Positions 10,335 to 21,819 of a stretch of DNA of 64,000 nucleotides are shown here, piece by piece. This stretch comes from Stomoxys calcitrans. Lineage: Eukaryota; Arthropoda; Insecta; Diptera; Muscidae. The translations under genes were made by a program, and so were the position numbers. The stretch is from the NCBI RefSeq assembly GCF_963082655.1, contig NC_081555.1, positions 178,963,942 through 179,027,941 on the forward strand, written 5' to 3'. Position 1 is the stretch's first letter; each line of letters starts with the position of its first letter. A model generated the notes under the pieces. The model saw only the letters and a list, made by a program, of their open reading frames with translations, searched no databases and was not told where the DNA came from.

Positions 10335-11165
10335 ATTTTTTTATAGCTTCCACCATAGGATGGGGGTATACTAATTTCGTCATTCTATTTGTAACACCTT
10401 GAAATATACGTCTTAAACTCCACAATATATATATTTTCTTGATCGTTATGTCATGCTAAGTCGATCTAGCCATGTCCGTCCGTCTGTCTGTCGAAAGCGC
10501 GCTAACTTTCGAAAGAGTAAACTAGGCGCTTGAAATTTTGCACAAATACTCTTTAGTAGTGTAGGTCGGTTGGGATTGTAAATGGGCCAAATCGGTCCAT
10601 GTTTTGATATAGCTGCCATATGAACCGATTTTGGGTCTTGACTTCTTGAGCATCTAGAGGACGCAATTCTTATCCGATTTGACTGCAATTTTGCACGTGG
10701 CGTTTTGATATCACTTCCAAAAGCTGTGTTTAGTATGATACAAATCGGTTTATAATCTGGTATAGCTGTCATATAAACCGATCTTGGATCTTGACTTCTT
10801 GAGCCAATAGAGCGCGCAATTCTCATCCCTTTTGGCTGAAATTTTGCATGAGGTGTTTTATTATGACTTCCAATAACTGTGCTTAGTTTGGCGCAAGTCG
10901 GTACATAACCCCATATAGCTCCCATATAAACCGATCTTGGGTCTTGACTTCTAGAGCCTCTAGAGGGCGCAATTGTCATTCGATTTGGCAGAAATTTTGT
11001 ACAACTGCTTCGGACTATAACTTGATATAGCTCCAATAGCATAACAGTTCTCATTCATTATTCTTTATTTGCCTAGAAAGAGATACCGCGCATTGAACTC
11101 GACAAAAGCGATCCATGGTGGAAGGTATATAAGATTCGGCCGAACTTAGCGCGCTTTTACTTGTT
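10335..11165 (-). mobile_element. Family A element, inverted, complete ends
   Basis: It begins with CTTCCACCATAGGATGGGGG, then an ATATATAT tract, GTCGATCTAGCCATGTCC and (GTCY)n. Modules with GGGCGCAATT and CTTGACTTCTTGAGC follow. It ends in a shortened hairpin TTCGGCCGAACTTAG and GCGCGCTTTTACTTGTT. A 202-residue open frame on the minus strand (10446-11054) is simply the translated modules, with SRSQDPRSVYM-type peptides repeating, and is not a gene. Confidence 0.88.
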
Positions 11166-13288
11166 AATTCTTCCATTAACCACAAAACCACATAGCGTTC
11201 CTCTTTCTCTATTTTTAAATTCTTTTAGCAAACATGGTCCACAAGGATCATTGGCCCTTGTTAGCGCAAAAGGAGCTAATTGATCGCCTACTCAAGGTGT
11301 CAACTCTGCAGAAATTCTTCATTCATTTGTTATATCTCTAAGGTATGTCTCTTAGGCGATTTTTGCTTCCTCCTTTTTACACATATGTGAATATTTTATC
11401 TTATTTTATTTGTGTGGTCAATGTAGACACAATCACATTCATATTTTTGTCTTTGACAGATATATTTATGATTAGTTGCCAAACTATCCTTTGGTCTTAT
11501 TTCGGTAATTCTAAGAACTCAATTTCTTTAAAATCTTCAGAAGATTTTCATTCATGAAACCTTGTTATCATTAGGTGGAATTCCTGAAACCCTTGCAATG
11601 TGGATTTCCTTTTGAGCATCGTTTCAAATGACAGCCATACCAAATTACAATTGCTTTGAAGGGTATTCGAAGAGTCGGCTTCGTTTGTCCTTAAGATCCA
11701 TTTCGAAGTCGAAGAAGCAAAAAGAAAAACCCCACACACACACAGTAATTCACTCATTTCCATTTAGGACTTGAATGGAATTTGGGGAATGAAAGAAAGA
11801 AAGAACGATTTTAAAAATAAATAAACCATTGAGAAAACTAATCAACATTGGAGTCATTTAGCAAAGCGTGAAATTTATGTATTTCAACTGTCTGTTCTAT
11901 CATCGTCTCTCAATGATTCTTGGAAATATTTAAGACTGCTCTTACTTTCGTCTGCCAGCGAAAGCAGTGGTTCCCGCAGCACACATTTCAAAGATAAACA
12001 ATTTCAAGATGAACTGTCGAGGCGAACAAGACAAAAAGTGCAGCCAGCACAAATCAGAGATGCTTGCATCCAACTCTCATGCTGATGCATGGCTTTGAAG
12101 GGATCCTTGGACTCCTGGTTTCTTATTTCCTTGTCGTTCTAGGCGAGGAGGGCACTGTTGCTGTATTTGCTGGCAATGAATACACAGCTGTGTGGTTAAG
12201 CGTTGGGAGAGGGAGAGGCTATATGAGAGTCAAAGTGTGTACGTGTGGGGGGGTTGAATGCCTTTTTTTCTCTCCTTGCAAGCAATTCTTCTCAAGTAAG
12301 TGTCGACAATAATTGTTCCTATTATTCCAAAACATTAGGCAGACGGGCTCATGGCACGTTTATTGTTCTAACCAAATGTTTTCCCAAGAAGCATCAAGAA
12401 TCATTGGCAAATATACAGACAGACAAACGGACGCACCAATACAACTCGTGGCACATTTCCATGTGTAAACGGAGAAGATCGAAGGAGACGAGGTTAGAGT
12501 TGATGGCAAGAATTCATCCATAATTTTTTCTTTCTTCTTCATTTAAGCGAAATGGCTCAAAGAGTTGGAGTACCTACCCAACACACATCCTAACAGTCGG
12601 AGTGCTGTTGTATGGTTGGGCATAGGGTGGTTGGGAGGGGGTGGATGGCTGTGATGGTGTTGGCCTTATTGGCATTGTAACAACGTGTGGAACGTGTTTC
12701 TCGTTTAATTGATGCCTCTTCTGGCCCATCAATAATTTCAAATGAAATGCTTCCGTTCCATTTGCATTGGCTGGCTGTTAGGCTGACTGCATCCTTCTAT
12801 CCATTGTTGCCTTTGTAGCAGCAAGTGTCGTGTCAAGTTCATTGCAACATCAATATCAAGCGGAAAATATGAAATCATTGAAACGATTCTCAAGTGGCTG
12901 GGCCATGTTTTAATTACTCACCATAATCGGGTGTTGCATTGCTGCGAATGTCTGCCATAAGTATGGCATGGCCTGCAAACATTTGCAAATTTCCCGCCGT
13001 CAGAGGGCGGAGGAGATTAACGATTTCCGATCCTTTGTTGTGCATCTAATTGGGTGGAATTCGAATTAAATCAAAGTATTGCAATAATTGCATGTGATTT
13101 AAAAGAAGAGAACTTCAGCATTGCTGGCTGGAGTATTTAAAATTTTTTATTTAAATTTCTTGCGAGTGAGTGAGGGAGTGAAATGGTACTGGATTTTTTG
13201 TTCGGCAAAAGTTTGAGAGGGATTTAAATAACTAAAACGAATGTGAAAACTGTGCTTTTCGAAATTAATCTTTATAGTCCCCCAAATC
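11166..13288. other. Unique AT-rich segment with simple repeats
   Basis: No exon could be assigned. It contains a CACACACACACA tract near 11732-11744 and a G-rich stretch GTGTGGGGGGGTTG near 12242. Short open frames here have no recognisable domains. The character is typical of fly intergenic or intronic DNA. Confidence 0.45.
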
Positions 13289-13553
13289 CAATTCCAATTG
13301 GAAGATCTGCTTACATGAGAGTTAAATTAGATTATAGACCGATTTACACCATAATTGGCACAGTTATTGGAAGTCGAAATAAAACGCCATCTGTAAAATT
13401 TAATCTAATTGGGATAATATTTGCGTCCTCTAGAGGCTCAAAAAGTCAAATCGCGTCATCGGTTAATACGGCAGCGATATCAAAACAGAGACTGATTTTG
13501 CCCATATACAATTCCAATCGATCTTCACCAATAAGAATGTTCCTTCGAAAGGA
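13289..13553 (+). mobile_element. Family A fragment
   Basis: Two diverged modules (TTATAGACCGATTTACACC; CCTCTAGAGGCTCAAAAAGTC) and the GCCCATATACAATTCCAATCG word found near the end of family A bodies. Both termini are missing. Confidence 0.7.
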
Positions 13554-13581
13554 ATAAAACATGGCTAAAACGCCTTGAATG

Positions 13582-14038
13582 TCAAGAAAACCACATGTCA
13601 TGCAAGTCAAGCTCTTGCATTTTTGCACGGTAGCGCAGACCATTCACAGTTAAATTACGATTCGCATCATCTTTGAAGAAGTGCAGTCCAATGATGCCAC
13701 CAGCCCATAAACCGCAACAAACTGGAACTTTTTCTGGATGCATTGGTAGCTCTTGCAATGCTTCTAGCTTTTCTTCACTCCAAAATTGACAATTATGCTT
13801 ATTTATGTACCCATTGAGTCAAAAATGAGCTTCGTCGCTCAATGGAAGAAGCGCGCAATGAACTTTCTTAACAGAGCACGCATGTTGATAATAAAATTCA
13901 ATAATTTGCAAGCGCTGTTCGTTTGTAAGACGATCCATGTTTAAAATATAGACCAAACTGAAAGTGTATGACAGTGAAAGCAAACAACAAATGTGCGTGA
14001 GCTGTTTACCACAGTGGATATTAGCTTAGAAAACACCC
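13582..14038 (-). pseudogene. Internally deleted mariner-like transposase
   Basis: Read on the minus strand from ATG at 13938-13936, 119 codons begin MDRLTNEQRLQIIEFYYQ and run to residue 33. They then jump directly to SDEAHF, the region of the first catalytic Asp of mariner transposases, and continue with LNGYINKHNCQFW, MHPEKVP, GLWAGGIIG and MQELDLHDMW. Roughly 100 or more residues between the helix-turn-helix start and the first Asp are missing. A stop replaces W after SDEAHF (codon 40), and the frame ends at 13582 before the second Asp. The remnant's outer end, AAAACACCC next to TA at 14039-14040, resembles a mariner TIR with TA target. The other end is lost. Confidence 0.85.
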
Positions 14039-14074
14039 TATTTTCCAAGCCCATCGGCTAATGTTCTTATGCAA

Positions 14075-14362
14075 ATGCAAATATTGCCCATGAATATTCC
14101 ACTAATGAACAGGGACAAACTTCTCACATATCAATGATTGCAGTCCGATTCAAGTTTTTAAGCTCACTGATAGGGGGCTTCCTTTTTATAGCCGAGTCGG
14201 AATGGCGTGCCGCAGTGCGACACCTCTTTGGAGAGAAGTTTTACATACCACATAACCTCACAAATGTTGCCAGCATTAGGAGAGGATAACCACCGATGAA
14301 AATTTTTTCTGTTGGTCTCGCCAGGATTCGAACCCAGGCATTCAGCGTCAAAGCCGGACATG
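14075..14362 (-). mobile_element. tRNA-derived SINE, full length
   Basis: On the minus strand the tRNA-like head (B box GGATTCGAACC-type near 14325-14335, CGTCAAAGCCGGACATGC on +) is followed by a roughly 230-bp body with GCCGCAGTGCGACACC, GTTTTACATACC and CACAAATGTTGCCAGCAT words (+ strand). The 3' tail reads GCAATATTTGCATTTGCAT on the minus strand. It is the best reference for the other copies in the window. Confidence 0.85.
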
Positions 14363-14370
14363 CCTTTGTA

Positions 14371-15500
14371 ATGGTTTGGGTTAAGAAAAAAATGGAAGTA
14401 AATCTGTCAATTTGGAGCAAACGGAGACCGGCAGGGCGTACTTCACTGATAGAAGCAATTCTGATCTAAACATAAAAAACAAGTGATCTAAACATAAAAA
14501 AACTGAGTATATCTATGCCACTCAAAATTCTCATGTCTTATTCCTCTGCTTGCTTTGGCTTCATATGGACTCATCTAAGTGGTGTTCAGTTGCAAACAAC
14601 ACACACACACACACGTCCGTCTACCAAATTGAAAATTACATCCACTAAAACGTTCTATCATCTCTCATTCTATTGTATTTGTGCGTGTGTTTCTTTCAAA
14701 CTTTGTTTTTATGTAGCATGCGATACAGACAATTGCTTTGGCCAAAGTGGCTATCGAGTGCCTAATTTAAAGTCTCATGCAGTTCTCTGATACACATTTT
14801 TCGGTGCATCGGAAGTTTTGTTAATAGCCAAGAACTCTTTGCATCGGCAACGGCTCTCCCAGTTGCTACGAGTGTCAATTTGTTTTTGCCTGTTAAGGAA
14901 AAGATCATCTTATTTGGTAGTCTCAATTCCATTTCTCTCCCGAGACGAGCTTAATGATCGTAGAATTTTTGCAAAGGCCAGTTTCGACCTTTTTAATACG
15001 GAAGGCAGTTATAAGTTACCTTTATACACTGGCACACTGGTTGGTTGTAATTATATCGAATTAATTGAAAAAAAAACGCTTTTATGATGTAAGTAAGACA
15101 CCAAATTTGGTTATGGCAGTTTTGAGGCCAACCCCACCTCCAAACGCATATATATACTTGTGACGGAAAAATGGGGCCACAACCGAACTCAAACATCTCA
15201 AAATGAACCAAATGCTTGGGTATCGGACAAATACTTGGGCCAAAAACTCCACGCCGTTTTGAAAAATGGCGGAAGATCTAAAAATATCGCGTTAAAAGAT
15301 GCAACATACATGTATTGACAAACGAGCTCAAGGTAAAGCCTAACAAGTTCCCAAAGGCAAATTTGCAAATGAATGCCCTGAAGAAAGTCTTTATACGGGT
15401 ATGGGCTAAAATACCCGGAGATTACATTCGTGCAGTTTGAAATCGTCAATAGTCAAGGCATATCGAGAATGAATTCTGAAATTTTACTTTCATCCAAACA
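14371..15500. other. Unique segment with CA microsatellite
   Basis: An (AC)n tract lies at about 14599-14614. No coding domain recognised in the short frames at 14515-14790, 14818-15087 or the opposite strand. Confidence 0.45.
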
Positions 15501-17040
15501 TTTTTACACCCACCACCGAAGGATGGGGGTATATTCATTTTGTCATTCGGTTTGCAACACATCGAAATATCCATTTCCGACCTTATAAAGATATATATTC
15601 TTGATCAGCGTAAAAATCTAAGACGATCTAGCCATGTCCGTCTGTCCGACCGTCCGTCTGTCCGACCGTCCGTCTGTCCGACCGTCCGTCTGTCCGACCG
15701 TCTGTCTGTTGAAATCACGCTACAGTCTTTAAAAATAGAGATATTGAGTTGAAACTATGCACAGATTCTTTTTTTTTTCATAAGCATGTTAAATTCGAAA
15801 ATGGGCTAAATCGGACTATATCTTGATATAGCCCCCATATAGAACGATCCACCGAATTAGGGTCCTAGGCCCATAAAACCGCATTTATTATCCGATTTTG
15901 CTGAAATTTGGGTCAATGAGATGTGTTAGGTCCTTCGACATCCTTCGTCAATTTGGCTCAGATCGGTCCAGATTTGGATATAGCTGCCATATAGACCGAT
16001 CCTCCGATTTAGGGTCTTAGGCTCATAAAAGCCACACTAATTAGCCGATTTTGCTGAAATTTGGGACAGTGAGTTGTATTAGACCCTTCGACATTCTTCG
16101 TTAGTTTGGCTCAGATCGGTCCAGATTTGGATATAGCTGCTATATAGACCGATCCTCCAATTTAGGGTCTTAGACCCATAAAAGCCACATTTATTATCCG
16201 AATTTGCTGAAATCTGAGACAGTGAGTTGGGTTAGGCCCTTCCATATCCGTTGTCAATTTGGCACAGATCGGTTCAGAGTTGGATATAGCTTTCATATTG
16301 ACCGGTCTCTCGATATAAGGTTTTGGCCCCATAAAAGGCGCATTTATTGTCCGATGTTGCCGAAATTTGGGACAGTGATTTAAGTTAGGCTCCTCGACAT
16401 ACTTCTGGAATATGGAACAGATCGGTTCAGATTTGGATATAGCTTTCATATTGACCGATCTCTCGATTTAAGGTTTTGGGCCCATAAAAGGCGTTTTTAT
16501 TGTCCGATGTCGTTGAAATTTGAGACAGTGAGTTGTGTTAGGCTCTTTGATATTCTACTTCAATTTGACTCAGATCGGTCCATACCGATCTCTCGATTTA
16601 AGATTTTGGGGCCATAAAAGTCGCATTGACATTTTTCTGTAACTTGGCAAAATCGGTCCAGATTTGGATATAGCTGCCATATAGACCGATATCTCGATTT
16701 AAGATCTTGGCCTCAAAAAAGGCGCATTTATAATCCGATTTCACTGAAATTTGACACAGTGACTGATGTTAGGCTTTTCGACATCCGTGTCGTATATGGT
16801 TCAGAACGATTTATTTTTCGATAAAGCTACTAAAAAGACCAATATTTTGTTATACACAATTTAACAATGACTTGTACTTATTAGTATTTGGTCCAAATCG
16901 GAACATATTTCGATATAACTGCTTTGGGGCATAAGGTATGCATTTTTCACCGGATTTTGACGAAAGGTGGTTTACATATATACCCGAGGTGGTGGGTATC
17001 CAAAGTTCGGCTCGGCCGAACTTAACGCCTTTTTACTTGT
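15501..17040 (-). mobile_element. Family B element, full length, with expanded (GTCY)n
   Basis: It starts with TTTTTACACCCACCACCGAAGG, then a short TA tract, GATCAGCGTAAAAATC, the core and the GTCY tract. The body has six or more modules with TTTGCTGAAATTTGGGACAGTG and GATATAGCTGCCATATAGACC-type words. It ends in the hairpin TTCGGCTCGGCCGAA (17006-17020) and ACGCCTTTTTACTTGT. It is the longest B copy in the window. Confidence 0.9.
15634..15711 (+). repeat. Expanded (GTCY)n minisatellite, 16-bp unit
   Basis: Four consecutive copies of CGTCCGTCTGTCCGAC, the first slightly different, then CGTCTGTCTG. Other family B copies here have only two or three GTCY units at this site, so this is a local expansion. 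Confidence 0.85.
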
Positions 17041-18585
17041 TTCAACTTTCTCCAAAGGGTATGTTCCCTTTAAGAGTTGGAAAGTTGATCATCTTTAAAT
17101 TAAATTTGCTATTCTTTGGCTCGAATCTTTAAAATTAGTACAAACATTTTTTGAGTGTAGAGATACACGTGTATCTCTATACCAATCTGCATGCGTGTAT
17201 ACAAGTACTTATGTATGCTCATTCGCATACACACGCACACTTGCTCATGCACTTTTTTATTATATGGTTTTTGTTATTTTGATTAATTACATTCAACACA
17301 AGAGTTTAAGAGTCATAATGCTATTAGCGACTATATTTTCCGTTTCGGGCAACTATAATTCTCGCAGGAACACCACATAAAATTATTGGAGAGAAACAAA
17401 CATCAAAAACAACACAAATTAACAAAAAAGACAAGCGAAATAAAAAATAGCAACAAGAAACAAAATAAAAAAAAAGCTTTTTGTTTAATTAATTTAACTC
17501 GCATTTAACATTTTAATTTCCTTGTAAAATTTAAGCCATTTGTCTCATTGTCGCTTTCAACATCATCAGCACTAGTCGTCTGACAGCCACCATCAAATGC
17601 TGCGCCTTCCGCCAAAGCGACTTGTAGTGTCTAGGCTTTTTATCGCCCATCACCGACAACCGCATTTCGTGGCATGTTGCGATGTAAATTTTAATGCTGC
17701 TGTTAGGGGCGATTTTTTTCCGGACTTGGGCTGTGACTTTTATGAGTTTGAGTCAGTGAGTGAGTGTGTGTGTGTGTGTCACATGGTCACATGTTGTCAC
17801 TCGCCTTAAACTCCCATAATTTCCCAAAAATAAAAAAAACAAATGAAAATGAAAAAAAAACGCAATAAAAATTAAATAAAAAAGCAGCGAAAACGAAAAA
17901 TACAACGTTTGCCATGAATGACAACTTCGTTTTCATTAAACAATTTGTTGTGCCTTGATGTGAGTTTTTTTTTGGCTGTTGCCTTCTTTGTTTATCATCA
18001 TTTTTGCTGTTGCCTTTGTTTTATTCCACTTGCAAATTATCACACATCGGAATTAAGTTGCAACAAATGTGCGAGCCAAGAAAAAAAACACGTTCACGCG
18101 GATAAAATGTCGGTAAAAAGTCGACCATAAAAAAATAATGCGACAATAAGCGCAAAAACCATGCTCGCACACACACACACACACACACAACAATTGCATG
18201 ATTATTTCGCAGTGTATGAATGTTGATGCTCGTTTGACACAACATTTAATACTCGCACACCCATTCACACACCGATCCTTGGGTGAGTGGTTTCATTAGG
18301 CAGCACCTCCTGAATTTATTCATAGGAAATCAAAAAGTGTAGTTCATCGATTACAAAAAATGAAACACAAGCGTTCGAAGAGCCCAAGAAGTCAAATCTG
18401 AAAATTGGAGATTAAAACCATAGATCCAGTTGTAGACTTCAGTCATCTCATAATACTTTCGACACTTGCTTGAGCTAATATGAATATCTTGTCGAAACGT
18501 CTGCGTACACAGCACAAAAAAATGAAAATCCACAACGATTTAGTTCCGCCTCCCAGCCACCCAAAGCCTTTACAGAAGGCCTGGA
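17041..18585. other. Unique AT-rich segment with (GT)n and (CA)n
   Basis: It contains GAGTGTGTGTGTGTGTGTC near 17762-17780, an (AC)n tract near 18168-18190 and several poly-A runs (17466-17474, 17833-17860). No coding region recognised. Confidence 0.45.
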
Positions 18586-18589
18586 TGGC

Positions 18590-19215
18590 AAGAGGGTCGA
18601 ATTTCTGTAGAGAAAAACCTCAGCCTGAAAGAAATTTCACATGTTCAGAAGTCTATGTGACACCCTAACTGCTAGGAGGTGTTCAACTATAATCCTACCC
18701 CTTCTCCCCACAACAGCGAGGCATTGGTAGATGTTCTACCGTCTTTAACTCCTCCCCGTCTTTAACTCCTCCTCCACCCCAAATATCTTGAAGAAGTCCT
18801 GCTCGTCTCGAGCCTATCGTGATATCAGCTACCTGAGAACGCAGTGGCTGGTCAGAACTCTCACCAACAGCCTGAGGTCGTGCTTTGTCCTCGTCCGCGA
18901 GAATATCAGGCACAAAGCCTTCGCCATCATGTGACAGGGCAATCGCTCCTGACCTAAGATCACATTTAAGACCCTAAGAATCGTAAAAACCTCAGCCTGA
19001 AAGAAATTGCCCATGTCCAGAAGTCTATGTGACACCCTAACTGCTAGGAACTCTTCAAGAACCCCTGCCCCTATGCCCCTTTTCACACACATCTGTGTAA
19101 GTAGAGGGACCCGAAAAGGGCGGGACGCCTTCAGCCTAAAGATCCCTTTACCGTAGGACAACCTCCAGGTCAGCATCGAAGAAAGATCAGCTCGACACAA
19201 ATTCCAGTCCATTGC
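18590..19215 (-). pseudogene. LINE RNase H fragment, duplicated and decayed
   Basis: The minus-strand frame ending near 18830 contains GIGAGVLEEF, VSHRLLDMGNFFQAEVF and a downstream stretch. These resemble the RNase H of I/R1/LOA-type LINEs, usually TDGSK, GAGV, YRLPDHCSVFQAEV. A block with CTCAGCCTGAAAGAAATT and AGAAGTCTATGTGACACC occurs at about 18619-18680 and again at 18992-19050, so part of the domain is present twice. Frames are broken. Confidence 0.6.
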
Positions 19216-19526
19216 GTGCCTGTGCCATGGCCTTTAACAGAACAGATGAATGTCTAAAATCCGACGATCGCCATATTCCTGACTCCCTAAGGGCATAGGC
19301 GCCCCGATAGCCGAGTTTGAGCCAAGCCAAGCATTTAGGGCCTTCTTTGGAGGACTGCTCCTCGCTTCGATATAAGCACCGCCACGATACATGGCACGTT
19401 TTCCAGCAAATCACGAAAGGCTTGCCTCTGAGAGTCACCACTTTAGTTGAGAAGTTTACACGCTGAAATTGTTAATGAACCTAAGCGTTTAACATCAAAG
19501 GCGGACAAGCTAAACTCTGAGCTTGG
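19216..19526. other. Unassigned LINE-like spacer
   Basis: A minus-strand open frame (19187-19441) continues from the RNase H relic without recognised motifs. Part of a SINE-head-like sequence (AGGCGGACAAGCTAA) occurs near 19499. Confidence 0.35.
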
Positions 19527-19681
19527 GCGCACCGGTAGCCGAATTGGTAGCGTGCTTGGATTCCAGTGCAGGGGTTGTGGGTTCGATTCCCGCCAGAAGC
19601 CTTGGTCTGTCGCTACTGTGGTATCCAATGGACTTAAAATTGTCTGTAAAGGACTGCCACTCTTACCTAACCTAACCTAAC
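19527..19681 (+). mobile_element. Second tRNA-derived SINE type with ACCTA tail
   Basis: A tRNA-like head with A-box-like TAGCCGAATTGGTAGCGTGC and B-box GGTTCGATTCC is followed by a short body (ATCCAATGGACTTAAAATTGTC; AGGACTGCCACTCTTACC) and a tail CCTAACCTAACCTAACC. It differs in body and tail from the common SINE here. A fragment of the same body lies near 38905-38955. Confidence 0.65.
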
Positions 19682-19989
19682 CTCTGAGCTGTATGGGTTC
19701 TAGTAAAGTCACTTATTCAAGTCCAGATTTGAGTAGTAGACCAGTGATAAATACTCGTATGGTGATAAGCTGTGGATAATAGGATTCGCACTAAGAAGTT
19801 TGAAAACGTTTGAAAGCGATACTGAAGGAATATTCGGAACGGTGCTGCCAAGATTTCATATTGGCCAGTGGAAGCTCAGCATACTGTAGGAGGATGGGTA
19901 CAGTCACAGTTTAATTTTGGACATTTTGTGCATGAATGGTAGGTTGGGGAGGATCTAAAATTAAAAGGAGCCGAGAGCGATTGGAGATT
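19682..19989. other. Unassigned spacer
   Basis: No feature recognised. It is probably decayed LINE sequence continuous with the next entry. Confidence 0.3.
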
Positions 19990-21545
19990 GGATCTTCTGG
20001 ATTCAGTTTTCTGATAGGGCGAATGCTGCGTTTGAGGACGCTGAGACCTCTTTCTTCACTGATGGTTCCAAGATGTAGTCAGGGGCGGGATAAGGTGTCT
20101 ACTCCGATGCAGTCGCTGGTCTTGCGACTATTAAGTTACTGAAAGTAGTATGTAGAAGGGATGACCACTGCTGTTCCGGTGTGGAGATGGGAATCTGTTC
20201 AATAATCCCGGTCTTCCAGGACTCTGTGACCTCGACCTAAGGAGGACGGTTTTGCTCGTCGACTTAAGGAGGACGGTGTTGCTGACTATTCTCTGTTTTC
20301 CAGAGAAGACTGAAATCTGCCTGTTTACGAGGAAGATGAAGAAATGCCATTTTGACGCACCACGTTTTCTCAATAGAACGATTTCGAATGATTCCAAACT
20401 CAAATACTTAGGAGTGATCATGGACAAGAAACTGAATTGGAAGTGTCCCATTCAGGAGCGTACTGAGAGGGCTCACAGGTATTGGGCACTATGTAGACGG
20501 GCCGTAGTTTCTAAATGGGTCCTGAATCCGTGGATAGTGCACAGACTCTACAGAAGCATGATAAGACCAATACTAACTTACGCCTCAGTAGTTTGGTGAA
20601 CTGCAATGGGGAAAAAGTGGAACGTAAGGATAATACAACAGGTTCAGAAAACAAGTTGTCATGGCAGAGACGAAGCGATGAGGACCACGCCCACTGGAGA
20701 CTATTCTACAAAACCGACCCATAGACATACGGATTAAATGTGAGACAACCAATGTGGCCATGAGACTTAATGCGATGGGAGAATGGATAGAGGATATGAG
20801 CAGGTCATACCATTGCTGTATAAACGAAGCGACGATAGGAAACCTGGAAGGAATGGGAAAGGTTTCCGATCGGATACCTGAGACAACATTTGAGGTGGAG
20901 TGAGAGACACTGCTGCCCCATCGGCACACTCTTGGGTAAGCGGACGCCTAGTGTCGTCAACTGGAAGATCATGTTAATCGGATGGATCAAAGCTAGAGGA
21001 TAGAGTGGGCTAAGGGGTCTTTCTTATGATCCTAGGGACTGAGTTTTGTATTAGACTGCCTGACCATAAAACGGTCCTGCAGGCGGAGATCCGGGCGATC
21101 TCGAAATGCGTGAGGTGGTATGGTGTTAACGCGAGGACGTCAAGTGTGAACATCTATACGGACATTAAACTGGCCATCAGGGCAATAAAAAGCAGGAAGG
21201 TAAGGTCACGAAATGTCTTAGAGTGTAAGAAGGAGATTTTCGACTTCTCTGGGGATAGCACGATCCGCAACGAGCGTACCGGGCCTTGGCGCAGTAAGGT
21301 GGAGTAAAAAAGCCGACGAATTGGCAGTGAAGGCCAATAAACTTGGTTATGACGAAGGCTTTCGTGTCGACGCTGTCTGAGTTATGGACGTAGGCTATGA
21401 ACTCATGTAACACTGTGGAACAGCGAAACGGTCGGTAGCACAACAAAATCTTATGGGGAGATCCAGATTGTGAGAAGACGAGGCTATTACTGAAAGAAGG
21501 TAAGTAGGTCAGTATAGCTTTCGATATCATACCAAGACACATTGG
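19990..21545 (+). pseudogene. Rearranged LINE relic: RT end, RNase H, C-terminal region
   Basis: Pieces of an I/R1/LOA-type LINE on the plus strand. An RNase H start, SFFTDGSKM, lies near 20052-20076. An RT palm-end segment follows (LKYLGVIMDKKLNWK, RAHRYWALCRRAVVSKW, RSMIRPILTYASVVW; 20400-20599). Next is RNase H (RLPDHKTVLQAEIRAI and NIYTDIKLAIRAI; about 21050-21190) and KADELAVKA near 21310. The RNase H start sits before the RT end, so at least two copies are joined or rearranged. Stops and frameshifts throughout. Confidence 0.75.
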
Positions 21546-21562
21546 ACTACGAGCAAAAAAAT

Positions 21563-21815
21563 AAATGCAAATTTGCCCATGAACATTCCATGGGCAGTCC
21601 GATTCAAGTTTAAGCTCCATGATACGGGGCGTCCTTTTTAAAGCCGAGTTAGGACGGCGTGCCGCAGTGCGACACCTCTTTGGAGAGAAGTTTTACATGG
21701 CATAGTACCTCACAAATGTTACCAGAATTAGGGGGGGAAAACCACCGCTGAAATTTCGAATCCAGGCGTTCAGCGTCATAGGCGGACATGCTAACCTCTG
21801 AGCTACGGTGGACTA
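21563..21815 (-). mobile_element. tRNA-derived SINE
   Basis: The tail AAATGCAAATTTGCCC (+ strand) is followed by the same body words as the 14.1-kb copy (GTGCCGCAGTGCGACACCTC; TTTTACATGGCATAGTACC) and the head ending GCTACGGTGG. It directly abuts the family A element to its right, which has lost its (GTCY)n end. Confidence 0.85.
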
Positions 21816-21819
21816 CGAG

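Noticed and set aside
15634..15711. CRISPR-like short repeat array
   Set aside because: Contiguous tandem units without spacers, in a fly-type genome; it is the (GTCY)n tract of a family B element.
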